Part shown: positions 24,995-33,010 of the stretch, in pieces | How positions within the stretch are numbered: position 1 is the first letter of the stretch | Layout of the letters: each line of letters starts with the position of its first letter | NCBI GenBank assembly: GCA_029260055.1 | Contig: JAJDDX010000046.1 | Span: forward strand, 24,675 to 88,674 | Direction of reading: 5' to 3' | From: Phycisphaerae bacterium | Lineage (GTDB): Bacteria; Planctomycetota; Phycisphaerae; UBA1845 | Length of the DNA stretch: 64,000 nucleotides | Program-made: the position numbers and the translations under genes | The notes under the pieces: model-generated | What the model saw: the letters and a program-made list of their open reading frames with translations, nothing else | Databases searched by the model: none | What the model was told of the DNA's origin: nothing

Positions 24995-26638
24995 ATGTGC
25001 CCACAAGACCAACCCACATCGCCGCGTGACGACAACCCGCCCGCCTCGGACGCACTCCCTTCGAACGCGAATACGGCGGCCGCTGCTTCGACATCGGGTG
25101 GTTCTGCTTCCGTCCCCCCTTACCAAGGGGGGAAAGAGGGGGGTGGGGCGGAGTCCTCGGCGCAACGGCCACCAACGCGGCGTGCACTTGACTGGATGCT
25201 GCCCGCAGCCGGCTGGGTGATGCTCGGTTGGTTTGTGTTCACAGCCGCACGTCTTCACCACGTATCGACTGACGTGCGTTCGTTCCAGGTAGCGTACCTG
25301 ATCGCGTTCGCGGGTTATGGCCTTCTTGTGTGGGCAGTGCTCCGGGCAACGGCAAAGAAGTTCCGGATTCCGCTCACTGGCCGGCGCCATGCCTCTCCCC
25401 TTGCCAAGGGGGGAAAGAGGGGGGTCGAGCGATCCGCGCTTGCGCCCAACGACGTGGCCCGCGCCAGCCGATCGTGGGTGTGGTGGCTGATCGCCTGCGC
25501 GGTCATCCGAATCCCCCTGCTCGGTACGCAACCGTCCGACGACCTGCACCGCTACGTGTGGGAGGGCAAGGTTCAACTCGAGCACGTGAACCCGTTCGAT
25601 ACGCCGCCCGATGACCCGTCCTTGGCCCATATGCGTGATGCCAACTGGGCGCAGATCAACCATCCCGACTATCCGGCGATCTACCCGCCGCTCGCGCAGA
25701 TGGAGTTCGCAGCCATAGCGGCTGTGCACCCGTCGGTGTTCGCGTTCAAACTCGTCCACGTCGTGTGGGACGTACTGACCATCGCCGTGCTGGGCGCATG
25801 CGTGGCGAGGCTCGGGAAGACTGCGGTAAGGCACCCCGAGCCGCGGGCTTCAGCCCGCGCGGACACGCGGACGGCGAACGCTCTCGATCTACGACCACAC
25901 GCGGCGGTTCTTTACGGCCTTTGTCCGCTCGTGCTTACCTCGTTCGGGATCGACGGACACGTAGACAGCCTGATGTTGCTACTGATGGCGCTTATGGTCT
26001 GGGCGATGCTGGCTGGGCGTTGGGCGTGGGCGGGCGTCGCACTCGGTGGAGCCATCGCCACGAAGCTCATGCCGCTGATCCTCTTGCCGTGGCTCATCCT
26101 GCGAAAACCGCGTGCAGCCATCGCGGCGATGGCCGTCGTGGCTCTATGCTACCTGCCCTACATCGACGCGGGCACGATGCTCTTTTCCAGCCTGAGGCGT
26201 TTCGGCACCGGTAGCGAGTTCTTCAGCCTCACCGGTGTGCTCGGTGTCGCCGGCACGCTGCGCGACCTGCACCCTCTTGCCATGCCCGGGCTGCTCGGTG
26301 TCATCATCGTGGCGCTCGCGATACGCTCGGACGATTTCACGAAGTACGCCTCCCGCGCGTGGACGGCCACGTTGATGCTCTTGCCCGTCGTGCATTTCTG
26401 GTATCTGACCTGGGTGATCCTGTTTCTACCGTTGCGCATACGCTTCGCCTGGCTCGCAGCCGGCGCTGCCTTCGTCTGCTATTTCGAGGCGGAACAGCAA
26501 CGAACATTGACAGGCCACTGGAACATGCCAACCTGGGCTCCGGTGGCAGTGTGGACGGTGTTCGTCGTAGGCGCCGTCGGCGATGCAGTCATCCGATGGA
26601 CGCGCGGGCGGCACGGCACACGACTCGATACCGCGTAA
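24995..26638 (+). CDS. Multi-pass GT-C-like mannosyltransferase carrying in-frame repeat insertions
   Basis: A 547-residue membrane protein with roughly ten helices. The acidic loop after a helix (SDDLHRYVWEGKVQLEHVNP) is typical of polyprenyl-phosphate-sugar-dependent GT-C enzymes of the MptA/DUF2029 type. WYLTWVILFLPL near the C-terminus fits as well. Three stretches look inserted: VPPYQGGKEGGG (25114-25143), SPLAKGGKRGV (25391-25425) and HPEPRASARADTRT (25832-25873). Each is encoded by a palindromic repeat, and each falls in a hydrophilic loop. The reading frame is kept through all three. The start at 24995 gives a long hydrophilic N-terminus; ATG 25195 would give a shorter form. Confidence 0.75.
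   Translation: MCPQDQPTSPRDDNPPASDALPSNANTAAAASTSGGSASVPPYQGGKEGGGAESSAQRPPTRRALDWMLPAAGWVMLGWFVFTAARLHHVSTDVRSFQVAYLIAFAGYGLLVWAVLRATAKKFRIPLTGRRHASPLAKGGKRGVERSALAPNDVARASRSWVWWLIACAVIRIPLLGTQPSDDLHRYVWEGKVQLEHVNPFDTPPDDPSLAHMRDANWAQINHPDYPAIYPPLAQMEFAAIAAVHPSVFAFKLVHVVWDVLTIAVLGACVARLGKTAVRHPEPRASARADTRTANALDLRPHAAVLYGLCPLVLTSFGIDGHVDSLMLLLMALMVWAMLAGRWAWAGVALGGAIATKLMPLILLPWLILRKPRAAIAAMAVVALCYLPYIDAGTMLFSSLRRFGTGSEFFSLTGVLGVAGTLRDLHPLAMPGLLGVIIVALAIRSDDFTKYASRAWTATLMLLPVVHFWYLTWVILFLPLRIRFAWLAAGAAFVCYFEAEQQRTLTGHWNMPTWAPVAVWTVFVVGAVGDAVIRWTRGRHGTRLDTA
25114..25143. repeat. CCCCCCTT hairpin repeat inside the GT-C gene, copy 1
   Basis: CCCCCCTT-ACC-AAGGGGGG, an 8-base perfect hairpin, followed by AAAGAGGGGGG. 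A second copy with the same 3' tail is at 25394-25424. Both are read in frame within the membrane protein gene. Confidence 0.85.
25394..25424. repeat. CCCCCCTT hairpin repeat inside the GT-C gene, copy 2
   Basis: CTCCCCTT-GCC-AAGGGGGG then AAAGAGGGGGG. It matches copy 1 from CCCCTT onward except for one loop base. It encodes SPLAKGGKRGV in a loop of the transporter-like protein. Confidence 0.85.
25835..25862. repeat. CCGCGGGCTTCAGCCCGCGCGG family repeat inside the GT-C gene
   Basis: These 28 bases are identical to the intergenic copy at 2425-2452. Here they are translated (PEPRASAR) in a loop between two helices of the glycosyltransferase. Confidence 0.88.
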
Positions 26639-27217
26639 CACGCTCAGCTCAATACGGCGTACCACGTTTCGCAGTATTCTTCCTGAGCCCTGAAAGGGCG
26701 CAAGATAGTAGCCCGGGGTGAAACCCTCGTTGTTCTACACAACTCCGCGCGTCTGCTCCGTCATCGCAAGATGAGCGGAGGTGCTCTCTCTGCAGGCTGA
26801 AGGCCTGCACGATAGTAGCCGGCGGTAGGTCCGCCGAAGGCGGGCCACCGCCGGATCGCGTCTCCACCGAATACCACGACCCTGTAAGGGTCGGCCAGAG
26901 CCGGGCGTTCTTTCCGCCCCCTTCAGGGTCGAGTGGAGTGATATGAAGCACGATAACCGTGAGCGGCGTTCGCCTACGGCGAACTTGCACACGGCTACTG
27001 TCTATCAGCCTTTCAGGCTGGGGCCGGCTTGCACCTGCAAAGCCCGACGGGCACTACCGATCGACGCTCCTGGATATGTGTAGAAGAACGAGAGTGAAAC
27101 CCCGGGTGGACGAGCACCCCCACCTCTCAGAAGTCCTGCAAGGGCGGAACAACACACACCATCTGCGTGTATGCCGTCTTGGCTGGATTCCGCGCCTTTC
27201 CTGCCTATGATTAGGTC
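26639..27217. repeat. Intergenic region of hairpin plus GATAGTAGCC repeats
   Basis: No gene is evident in this 579-base gap. It contains at least three copies of a hairpin followed by an AGTAGCC box: GCCCTGAAAGGGC then CAAGATAGTAGCC (26687-26713); GCAGGCTGAAGGCCTGC then ACGATAGTAGCC (26792-26820); and, inverted, GGCTACTGTCTATCAGCC then TTTCAGGCTG (26993-27020). Further short hairpins (GACCCTGTAAGGGTC, near 26880) lie between. The spacing and alternating orientation suggest an array of mobile or structural repeats rather than decayed coding DNA. Confidence 0.7.
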
Positions 27218-27673
27218 ATGCACTTCAGGATTGCCCTCATCGTGGTGGGCGTCATCGCCCTCACAGTTGCAGTGGCCTCTGTACTGCGCGTGCCCGAACT
27301 GTCGAGGCGGATCGCCTGCCAGCAAAACATGAAGCACATCGCGATGGCCGTCAAGGTCTATGGCATGCCGGACGGACAAGACGCAGCCGCCCTGCTCCGG
27401 TTCGGCGAGTCAGCCGGCATGGCACCTGAAGAGATGATCTGCCCGTCGTCCGGGCTCGACAAGTGCAACTATGTGATCGTGCCGCACTCCCTCGTGACAA
27501 AACAGGGCGTCGACAATCGTCTCGTCGTGATGTACGAGCCGAAGTCCAACCATGGCGACGGCGGCAACATCTTCTTCGCCGACGGCCACGCGACGTTCGC
27601 CCGCGGCGCGCTGTATGACCGCTACGTGCGCAACCCGACGCGCTGGTGGGACGATGAAGGCAAGCAGCCATGA
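27218..27673 (+). CDS. H-X9-DG domain protein (DUF1559-like fragment)
   Basis: A 151-residue protein with one N-terminal helix (IALIVVGVIALTVAVASVL), then a short globular part ending in NHGDGGNIFFADGHATF. This has the His, nine residues, Asp-Gly spacing of the H-X9-DG domain found at the C-terminus of planctomycete and verrucomicrobial pseudopilin-like DUF1559 proteins. The usual prepilin cleavage motif (GFTLIE-like) is absent, so it is unlikely to be a standard pseudopilin. Its stop overlaps the start of a frame-disrupted zinc-ribbon gene (ATGA), so it heads a small operon of short membrane proteins. Confidence 0.72.
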   Translation: MHFRIALIVVGVIALTVAVASVLRVPELSRRIACQQNMKHIAMAVKVYGMPDGQDAAALLRFGESAGMAPEEMICPSSGLDKCNYVIVPHSLVTKQGVDNRLVVMYEPKSNHGDGGNIFFADGHATFARGALYDRYVRNPTRWWDDEGKQP

Positions 27674-27989
27674 TCCGCAGGGTTGTCATCATGCTGATTG
27701 CCGCCATGGCAGCCTGGTTCGTCGTTCCCCAACTCGCGTTTTGGCGCTCGATTTCGTCGGTTGTCCGCCCGGTGATCCGTCGGGCGGTATCTTCAGCTTG
27801 CTCTCTTACCTCTTTCTCTCTGTGTTGGCGCCGGTGGCAGCGGTCGCGGGCGGAGCTATTGCCTTTCGACTCCAGGGCGGGACGATGGCCTTCCGTGGAC
27901 GGTTTCCGCCCGGACGCTGTCAGACATGCGGCTACGACCTCACCGGTAACGCATCCGGCGTCTGCCCGGAGTGCGGCGCGGAGATCTAG
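27670..27989 (+). pseudogene. Frameshifted zinc-ribbon membrane protein (unit A of a tandem array)
   Basis: The start MIRRVVIMLIAAMAAWFVVPQL is in one frame. The continuation (FSLLSYLFLSVLAPVAAVAGG, then the ribbon CQTCGYDLTGNASGVCPECG) is in the -1-related frame. A frameshift must lie near 27740-27770. The end also differs from its paralogues: where they read GAGATCAAG, this has GAGATCTAG, an early stop. The 5' end overlaps the preceding gene's stop (ATGA). A working protein would need recoding or a sequencing error. Confidence 0.7.
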
Positions 27990-27994
27990 AAGGC

Positions 27995-28057
27995 GTGATT
28001 CGCAGAGCGATCTTCGTGGTGCTGACACTGGCGGCTGCAGGAGCAAGACAACTGTGA
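27995..28057 (+). pseudogene. Truncated start of a zinc-ribbon membrane protein (unit B, 5' remnant)
   Basis: GTG 27995 opens a frame MIRRAIFVVLTLAAAGARQL and then stops at 28055-28057. It matches the starts of the paralogues at 27670, 28677 and 29135 (MIRR/MMRK plus VVLTLA) and has the same overlap with the unit before it. The body of this unit is missing; its likely 3' remnant is at 28636-28680, on the far side of the gene at 28181. Confidence 0.6.
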
Positions 28058-28180
28058 CGAACCGACCCCGACGGCGGAGTTGAGCTCTTTTCGTTGAATC
28101 GGACGGGGCGCCCGGGTACGATCGCGCGTCGAATCTGGTGCCCGGGACATGTCGGCTGTAACTCGAAGGGAGTAACGAAG

Positions 28181-28624
28181 ATGGCTCCGAGAAGGCCGGA
28201 TGACGATCATTGGTCCCCGGGTGCGGCGCTTGTCCGAGCGGTGCTTTCCGGGGTGGCAGCCGGCCTCGCAATGGGGCTTGCTTACTTTCTGCTGACCTGG
28301 CTACTGCAAGACTGGATCAGGTCGACGGACTTCCGCCGAACTTACTACGGAAGATACTACACGCCGCTCGTGCTTCTGCCGTTCTTCGTGACCTCGGGTA
28401 TCTTCGCGGTAATCAGCCTCCGACTCGCCGAGCGGACCTTCGGCGGTCACGGCATCTTGCTGATGATCCCGATCGTCGCGACGACGGCCGCCGCCATGGC
28501 CGTTGCGGTGGGGCTCTGCCGGCTGATGATCACGCCGTGGCCGGAACGTCTCTGGTGGGTCCTGCTCGCCCTCGGTGTCGGCATGCTGGGCGGCGCTGTG
28601 ATCAAGATGCTGCGATCCGGTTGA
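28181..28624 (+). CDS. Small four-helix membrane protein
   Basis: A 147-residue protein starting at ATG 28181 with GGGAG about 12 bases upstream; the track's start at 28094 lacks support. It has four predicted helices (AVLSGVAAGLAMGLAYFLL, LVLLPFFVTSGIFAVISL, GILLMIPIVATTAAAMAVAV and WVLLALGVGMLGGAVIKML). I do not recognise the family. It sits between the two halves of a broken zinc-ribbon unit, as though inserted or recruited there. Confidence 0.65.
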   Translation: MAPRRPDDDHWSPGAALVRAVLSGVAAGLAMGLAYFLLTWLLQDWIRSTDFRRTYYGRYYTPLVLLPFFVTSGIFAVISLRLAERTFGGHGILLMIPIVATTAAAMAVAVGLCRLMITPWPERLWWVLLALGVGMLGGAVIKMLRSG

Positions 28625-28635
28625 CCGCGGAGGGC

Positions 28636-28680
28636 TCCGGCGTTGGCTCCGAACGCGCTACGGAGATCAAGCGGGCATGA
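28636..28680 (+). pseudogene. Decayed zinc-ribbon tail (unit B, 3' remnant)
   Basis: The translation SGVGSERATEIKRA-stop lines up residue by residue with SGQCPECGTEIKRA-stop of the next gene, with both ribbon cysteines lost (C to G and C to R). The stop overlaps the following start (ATGATG), as in the intact units. Confidence 0.6.
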
Positions 28681-29138
28681 TGCGCAAGGCCGTTATCGTG
28701 GTACTGACGCTGGCGACACTGGCTACAGCCGTTGCGTGGATAGTGACGGTCAAGTGGAGGTACTGCCACTGCAACCGGCAGTCGCTGATTACGGTCTGTG
28801 GTGGAGGTATCTCGGTGAGCAGATTCAGCCTGCCCGTACAGGCAGTACTGCCGATGATGCCCGTCGAGGGATGGAGTCGCCGCCCTGACTACCCATTGGT
28901 ACCGCCGTCAAATATCGGTTGGCCACGGTACCAAGCCACCCTCGGCACGTACGTCTACGTGCCGTATTGGCTGCTGATTGCGCTGTTCGCCCCCTACCCG
29001 GCGGCCGCCTTTGTCTGTGGTCCGTTGCGGCGGTTCCGCCGGTGCGATCGCGGCCTTTGCAGCACGTGCGGATACAATCTGACCGGCAACGAATCGGGAC
29101 AGTGCCCGGAGTGCGGCACGGAGATCAAGCGCGCATGA
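28677..29138 (+). CDS. Zinc-ribbon membrane protein (unit C)
   Basis: A 153-residue protein. It has an N-terminal helix (MMRKAVIVVLTLATLATAVAW), a middle extracytoplasmic stretch with CHC, a second helix (YWLLIALFAPYPAAAFVCG), and a C-terminal zinc ribbon CSTCGYNLTGNESGQCPECG, a motif I associate with planctomycetes. The stop overlaps the next start (ATGA). It is an intact member of the tandem array; function unknown. The ribbon would face the cytoplasm by the positive-inside rule. Confidence 0.75.
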   Translation: MMRKAVIVVLTLATLATAVAWIVTVKWRYCHCNRQSLITVCGGGISVSRFSLPVQAVLPMMPVEGWSRRPDYPLVPPSNIGWPRYQATLGTYVYVPYWLLIALFAPYPAAAFVCGPLRRFRRCDRGLCSTCGYNLTGNESGQCPECGTEIKRA

Positions 29139-29917
29139 TTCGCAGGGTAGCCATCTTGGCGCTGGTGGCGGCGGCGGCCGGAGCGACGGTGCTGTGGATC
29201 GCCAGCCTCCAGGCGCCGCTCCACTGGGTGTGCTTCACATCGCAGCGCCGGCACATGTGCGTCGAGATCGACAAGGGCAACTGCTTCTTTCATTACGTCT
29301 ACTCGGATCAGCAACGCTTCATCAACAGCGTCGACAACCATGAAGCCGCGTACCCACGACACTTTCTTCCGACCATGGTCAGCTACGGTGAGGGCGAACA
29401 TGGATATTATCCGGGAGAAACGCCCCCGCCGACGCGGACCTATGCCTGGTCTCACCGGTTCGGCTTCCCTCTTATCGTGATGATCGCCCTTCTGGTCTCT
29501 TGGCCGGCCGTCGCGTTCGTCCGCAGGCACTCCCACCGCAGAGTGCTGGGATTCGATCCGAGGATCACGAGCACCACGACGCGCATGCTGGTGGCCACGC
29601 TGATCGGCACGGTCATGATACCGATCGGCTATCTTCCCGGCAGCCACTTCGGCTTGTACTGGCTGCGCGGAGTACAGGGTGTGCCTATGTGGGTCGTGAT
29701 GCCGATCGTCGTTGTTGTCAGCTTTTCGCCCGTTCTCTGGTGCGCTGTGTGGTCGTTTTGGCGGCTGACACCCGGTGACCACGGCGGAATGTTCTGGCGA
29801 CGAAGGCAACGCCTGCTTCGTCAGCGCGGCCTTTGCCTGACGTGTGGTTATGATCTGACCGGCAACGACTCGGGCGCGTGCCCGGAGTGTGGCAGGCCAA
29901 CGGAGTCCACCGTATGA
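29135..29917 (+). CDS. Zinc-ribbon membrane protein (unit D)
   Basis: A 260-residue protein from ATG 29135, overlapping the unit C stop. It is the longest unit: helix at residues 4-20 (VAILALVAAAAGATVLW), a soluble stretch, then helices near FPLIVMIALLVSWPAVAFV, MLVATLIGTVMIPIGYL and WVVMPIVVVVSFSPVLWCAV. The same C-terminal ribbon follows (CLTCGYDLTGNDSGACPECG). Shared termini with units A-C and divergent middles point to duplication followed by rapid change of the central part. Function is unknown. Confidence 0.75.
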   Translation: MIRRVAILALVAAAAGATVLWIASLQAPLHWVCFTSQRRHMCVEIDKGNCFFHYVYSDQQRFINSVDNHEAAYPRHFLPTMVSYGEGEHGYYPGETPPPTRTYAWSHRFGFPLIVMIALLVSWPAVAFVRRHSHRRVLGFDPRITSTTTRMLVATLIGTVMIPIGYLPGSHFGLYWLRGVQGVPMWVVMPIVVVVSFSPVLWCAVWSFWRLTPGDHGGMFWRRRQRLLRQRGLCLTCGYDLTGNDSGACPECGRPTESTV

Positions 29918-30110
29918 AGCGGAGCCACAGGCTTCAAATGGGCCTGCCCGGTGGGACATGCGTGCCATCACATCAGCCATTTGCCGCCGGCGCCGCCTTC
30001 CGCCTATGGCCCGAAGAAAACTCGGAAAGCCGTATCAGGTCTTGGCTTTCGGCGTGTAACCCCTGTGACAACGGTTAACAGGTTCAAACACGAAACGAAA
30101 GGATAAGACG

Positions 30111-30317
30111 ATGAAGACTTCAGGATACAAGAATGTCGTTCGGATGGCGGTCGTCGGGCTGATCGCGGTGGCGGGCCTGATGAGCACGACGGGTTGCACG
30201 CCGACGATGTCGAGCCTGGCAGGTTTGGCGGGTATGGGCGGTGGCACGTCCTACGGGGCACCCGTGCTGCAGCTTCCGCCGCTGCCCCGGTTGCCGATAC
30301 CGTTCTTTCCGTTCTAA
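30111..30317 (+). CDS. Small lipoprotein
   Basis: A 68-residue protein from ATG 30111 with AAAGGA upstream. It has a signal peptide (VAVVGLIAVAGLMSTTGC) ending in a lipobox-like STTGC, so Cys 28 is probably lipidated. The remaining 40 residues are Gly/Ser-, then Pro/Leu-rich (PVLQLPPLPRLPIPFFPF) with no fold I can name. It stands alone and is followed by a strong terminator, so it is a separately transcribed gene, missed by length filters in many annotations. Confidence 0.7.
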   Translation: MKTSGYKNVVRMAVVGLIAVAGLMSTTGCTPTMSSLAGLAGMGGGTSYGAPVLQLPPLPRLPIPFFPF

Positions 30318-30348
30318 AGAGACGTGGCACACCACGTGACCACCCACG

Positions 30349-30388
30349 ACCGCCGGTCGGCTCAGAGTCGAACCGGCGGTTTTGTTTT
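30349..30388 (+). terminator. Rho-independent terminator of the small lipoprotein gene
   Basis: ACCGCCGGT (30349-30357) pairs with ACCGGCGGT (30372-30380), followed by TTTGTTTT. This is the clearest intrinsic terminator in the window. Confidence 0.8.
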
Positions 30389-30471
30389 GCGCGATGGCGA
30401 CAGCCCGGCACCGGGACATTCCGGAGTCGTTCCGGGTTCTTGGATGCACACAAACCCGATCGCGACATCAG

Positions 30472-31839
30472 TCAGGGCCTGTTCTCCTTGATGAAGGAGC
30501 GGGTGCGCGCCCCGGTGTGGGCGTTTGCGTCGTACTCGTAATCGGGCTCGAGTATCAGGCCGGTCCATTCGGGCGTTTCCGGCGAGATCAGCTTGTCGCT
30601 AAGCATCCTGGCTCGTTGCTGTTTCCGCAGGTCCGACATTAGTCTCACGAAGTTGTCCCTGGCGAAGTTCCGGCGCACGACGTTGTCTCGATCAAGTGAA
30701 ATCTCATCCATGAGCGCCTTGAACTTGCCGAGTTCGGTTCCCATGTTCTTCCCGCTGCCCACGACGTCCGACCCGAGCATGAAGCTCTCCGGGTACTTCT
30801 TGATGAGCGCGGCCCAGGACTCGAGGTCATCGAGGACATAGTCCTCGTAGACAACCCACGACAGGTCGACGTACACCTGGCCCTCGAAGCGAGCCAGTAC
30901 CGCATCGACCCAATGGGTCAGATTCTCCACGACAACGCGCCGGCTGATCCCGGAATGACGCCAGATGAACTTGGTCTCGTACTTCGCATTGGGCTTGCGG
31001 CAGTACTCGACGAGTTCTACAAGCTCATCCAGATAGACCGGTTCCTTGACTTCCGTCGGACTTCGAGAGATCGGGGCGATGTTGTGGTGGATACTGACCG
31101 GAAGAAACGCCTCGCCCGCGAAGCGGCTGAGGCGCTTCAGCGCCGGATGATCTCCTCGGGGACGCTCACCCGTGGTGAGGTTGGTCAAGTCGTCATGACG
31201 CGACATCACCTCGCCGACTCCCTTCCACACGCCGGGGAACTCCTTGATCCGCTTGATCACGAGGTCCACGGCGCCCAAATCCGTGCCATCGAAGCCGCAA
31301 ACGAACGGGTAGAGTCTTTCGAGCTTGCGCAACGCCTGCTCGTCGTTGGCGAACTTCCTCTGGTAGTCAATGACCGCCGCCCCGATGAGAAAATCGGTGT
31401 CCCGCGCGCGAACCATCCGAGAGCCGCTGTCAAGGTAGTACTTGGGCCGTGCAAAGGGCTCATTGGCCGACCATTTCTTCAGGAACGGCATCCCGGAGAC
31501 CATCGCGTGGTCCACGCCGGCGGCCTCCATGTCCGTAAGGAACAAGGTCAGCCGCCGCCACTGCTCGCCGTAAGGAAGCGCAAGATAGCGCAGGGGTAAG
31601 ACATCCGTGATCTGGCCTCGATCGCCCACGCCCGGGAACCGACCATCGCTGTTATCGAACGCGCCATTTTGGAGGAAGTCGATGATGTGAACATGCGAGT
31701 CCGAGAGTCGGTCGAGGTGCGAGGCCTGGCCGCGGTCTGGCTGCACGTTCTCGCTCGCGAGGATTGGCTGGCGCTGGGCGCAACCGAGCAGACACAGAAG
31801 CAGCGAGAGGACGATTGGCGTTCCCTTGGTCCGGGACAT
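30472..31839 (-). CDS. Amidohydrolase-family lipoprotein
   Basis: A 455-residue protein from the ATG at 31839 with a strong AAGGAG; the track's longer start overlaps mlaD. The N-terminus is a lipoprotein signal (VLSLLLCLLGCAQ). The rest matches amidohydrolase_2/metal-dependent TIM-barrel hydrolases: SDSHVHIIDFL (first metal His pair), FLPVSIHHN, WRHSGIS and the late aspartate in MLGSDVVGS. It would be an envelope-anchored zinc hydrolase with unknown substrate. It lies 55 bases after mlaD on the same strand, so it could be the last gene of the Mla operon. Confidence 0.82.
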   Translation of the reverse strand: MSRTKGTPIVLSLLLCLLGCAQRQPILASENVQPDRGQASHLDRLSDSHVHIIDFLQNGAFDNSDGRFPGVGDRGQITDVLPLRYLALPYGEQWRRLTLFLTDMEAAGVDHAMVSGMPFLKKWSANEPFARPKYYLDSGSRMVRARDTDFLIGAAVIDYQRKFANDEQALRKLERLYPFVCGFDGTDLGAVDLVIKRIKEFPGVWKGVGEVMSRHDDLTNLTTGERPRGDHPALKRLSRFAGEAFLPVSIHHNIAPISRSPTEVKEPVYLDELVELVEYCRKPNAKYETKFIWRHSGISRRVVVENLTHWVDAVLARFEGQVYVDLSWVVYEDYVLDDLESWAALIKKYPESFMLGSDVVGSGKNMGTELGKFKALMDEISLDRDNVVRRNFARDNFVRLMSDLRKQQRARMLSDKLISPETPEWTGLILEPDYEYDANAHTGARTRSFIKENRP

Positions 31840-31894
31840 TTTCTTGTCTCCTTGGAGAATCAGTCGAGGCCGTGTTCCGGGAACCGAGCCGATA

Positions 31895-33010
31895 CTACGG
31901 CTGATCGGAAGCCTGGGCGCCGACGGGAAAGTCCTCGGTGAACGTGCCGACCGGCGTGATCTGGCCGACCGTGATGTAGCCATCTTCCTCGATCTTACCG
32001 GTGATGCGCTCGATGTTGCCGAGCACCTTATCGAGCCGTTGAATCGCCAGGACCGCCGCCTCATAGAGCCGCTCGTCTTTGGCGATCAGCCCGGCTGTCC
32101 CCTTGCCCTGCTCGATGGCGTGCATGACGGTGGCGAGGCTCCGCGAGGCCTCGTCCACGCTCTTGAGGAACGTGTTGAGGTACGCGAAGGACTCCTCGAG
32201 CTTCTCCTCGGTGCGGTCGATCGCGTTGTTGGTGTTGTCGGCGAGCTTCTGCGACTCCGACCGCCACATCGTGATCATCTCCTTCAGATCGAGCGTGGTG
32301 TCCTTCAGGTCGCGCACCACGCCTTTGACATCATCCTGGACGTTCACGTCGCCGAGGATGGCGTTGAGGTTGGCGACGAAGTTGTCGATTCGCTCGACGA
32401 CCGTCGTGACGTTGGCCTGCTGGTCGCCGCCGTGCTTCTTCAGGTCGGCGACACGGCGTTGTTCGAGCATGGTCTCGAGGTTGGCTGCCACCGGCTCGGC
32501 GGCGGCGGCGAAACTGCCGATATTCTCGACCGTGCGCTGCACGGAGTCGATCATGTCCTTCGTGACCACCTCGCCGAGCATGCTGGCCATTTGGCCATGG
32601 AGCCGCGCGGTGCCGTCCTTGGGCACCGGCGTCGGGTCGCCGCCTTTTTCCACGATGATGTTGACGTGGCCACTGCCGAGCCCGAGCGTAGCGCCGTAGA
32701 TCTTGGCCAACGAGCCGCGTGGAATGGAGTAATCACGATCGATGCGCGCGATGACGACCACGCCTTGTTCGGGCCGTGCGCGGTCGACGAAGTCCAGTCC
32801 GGTCACCCGCCCGATCTCGACGCCGTTGAGGTTCACCGGGGTCCCGTCGCCGATACCCCGAAGGTCCGTGACGCCGCGAATCTCGACGGTCCATTCACTG
32901 GTGCGAAGCCATTCCGGCGTCTCACCGAACCAGACCATCAGGATACCGAGTGCGGCCAACGACGAAATGACGAACGTGCCGACCAGGAAATTCCGAGTTC
33001 CCTCTTTCAT
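31895..33010 (-). CDS. mlaD: MlaD-family (MCE domain) lipid transport protein
   Basis: A 371-residue protein: one N-terminal helix (FLVGTFVISSLAALGILMVWF), then an MCE/MlaD domain (about residues 40-120) with VNLNGVEIGRVTGLDF and IYGATLGLGSGHVNII. A long helical periplasmic tail (about residues 130-330) with coiled-coil character follows, for example DLKDTTLDLKEMITMWRSES. It is longer than E. coli MlaD (about 180 residues), like the tailed MCE proteins of other phyla. The hexameric MCE ring would carry phospholipids between membranes. The start overlaps the ATPase stop (ATGA). Confidence 0.9.
   Translation of the reverse strand: MKEGTRNFLVGTFVISSLAALGILMVWFGETPEWLRTSEWTVEIRGVTDLRGIGDGTPVNLNGVEIGRVTGLDFVDRARPEQGVVVIARIDRDYSIPRGSLAKIYGATLGLGSGHVNIIVEKGGDPTPVPKDGTARLHGQMASMLGEVVTKDMIDSVQRTVENIGSFAAAAEPVAANLETMLEQRRVADLKKHGGDQQANVTTVVERIDNFVANLNAILGDVNVQDDVKGVVRDLKDTTLDLKEMITMWRSESQKLADNTNNAIDRTEEKLEESFAYLNTFLKSVDEASRSLATVMHAIEQGKGTAGLIAKDERLYEAAVLAIQRLDKVLGNIERITGKIEEDGYITVGQITPVGTFTEDFPVGAQASDQP

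Noticed and set aside
27670-28083. ORF of 137 codons as an intact protein
   Set aside because: Only its first 25 or so codons match the paralogues; the conserved second half is in another frame, so it is called a frameshifted gene.
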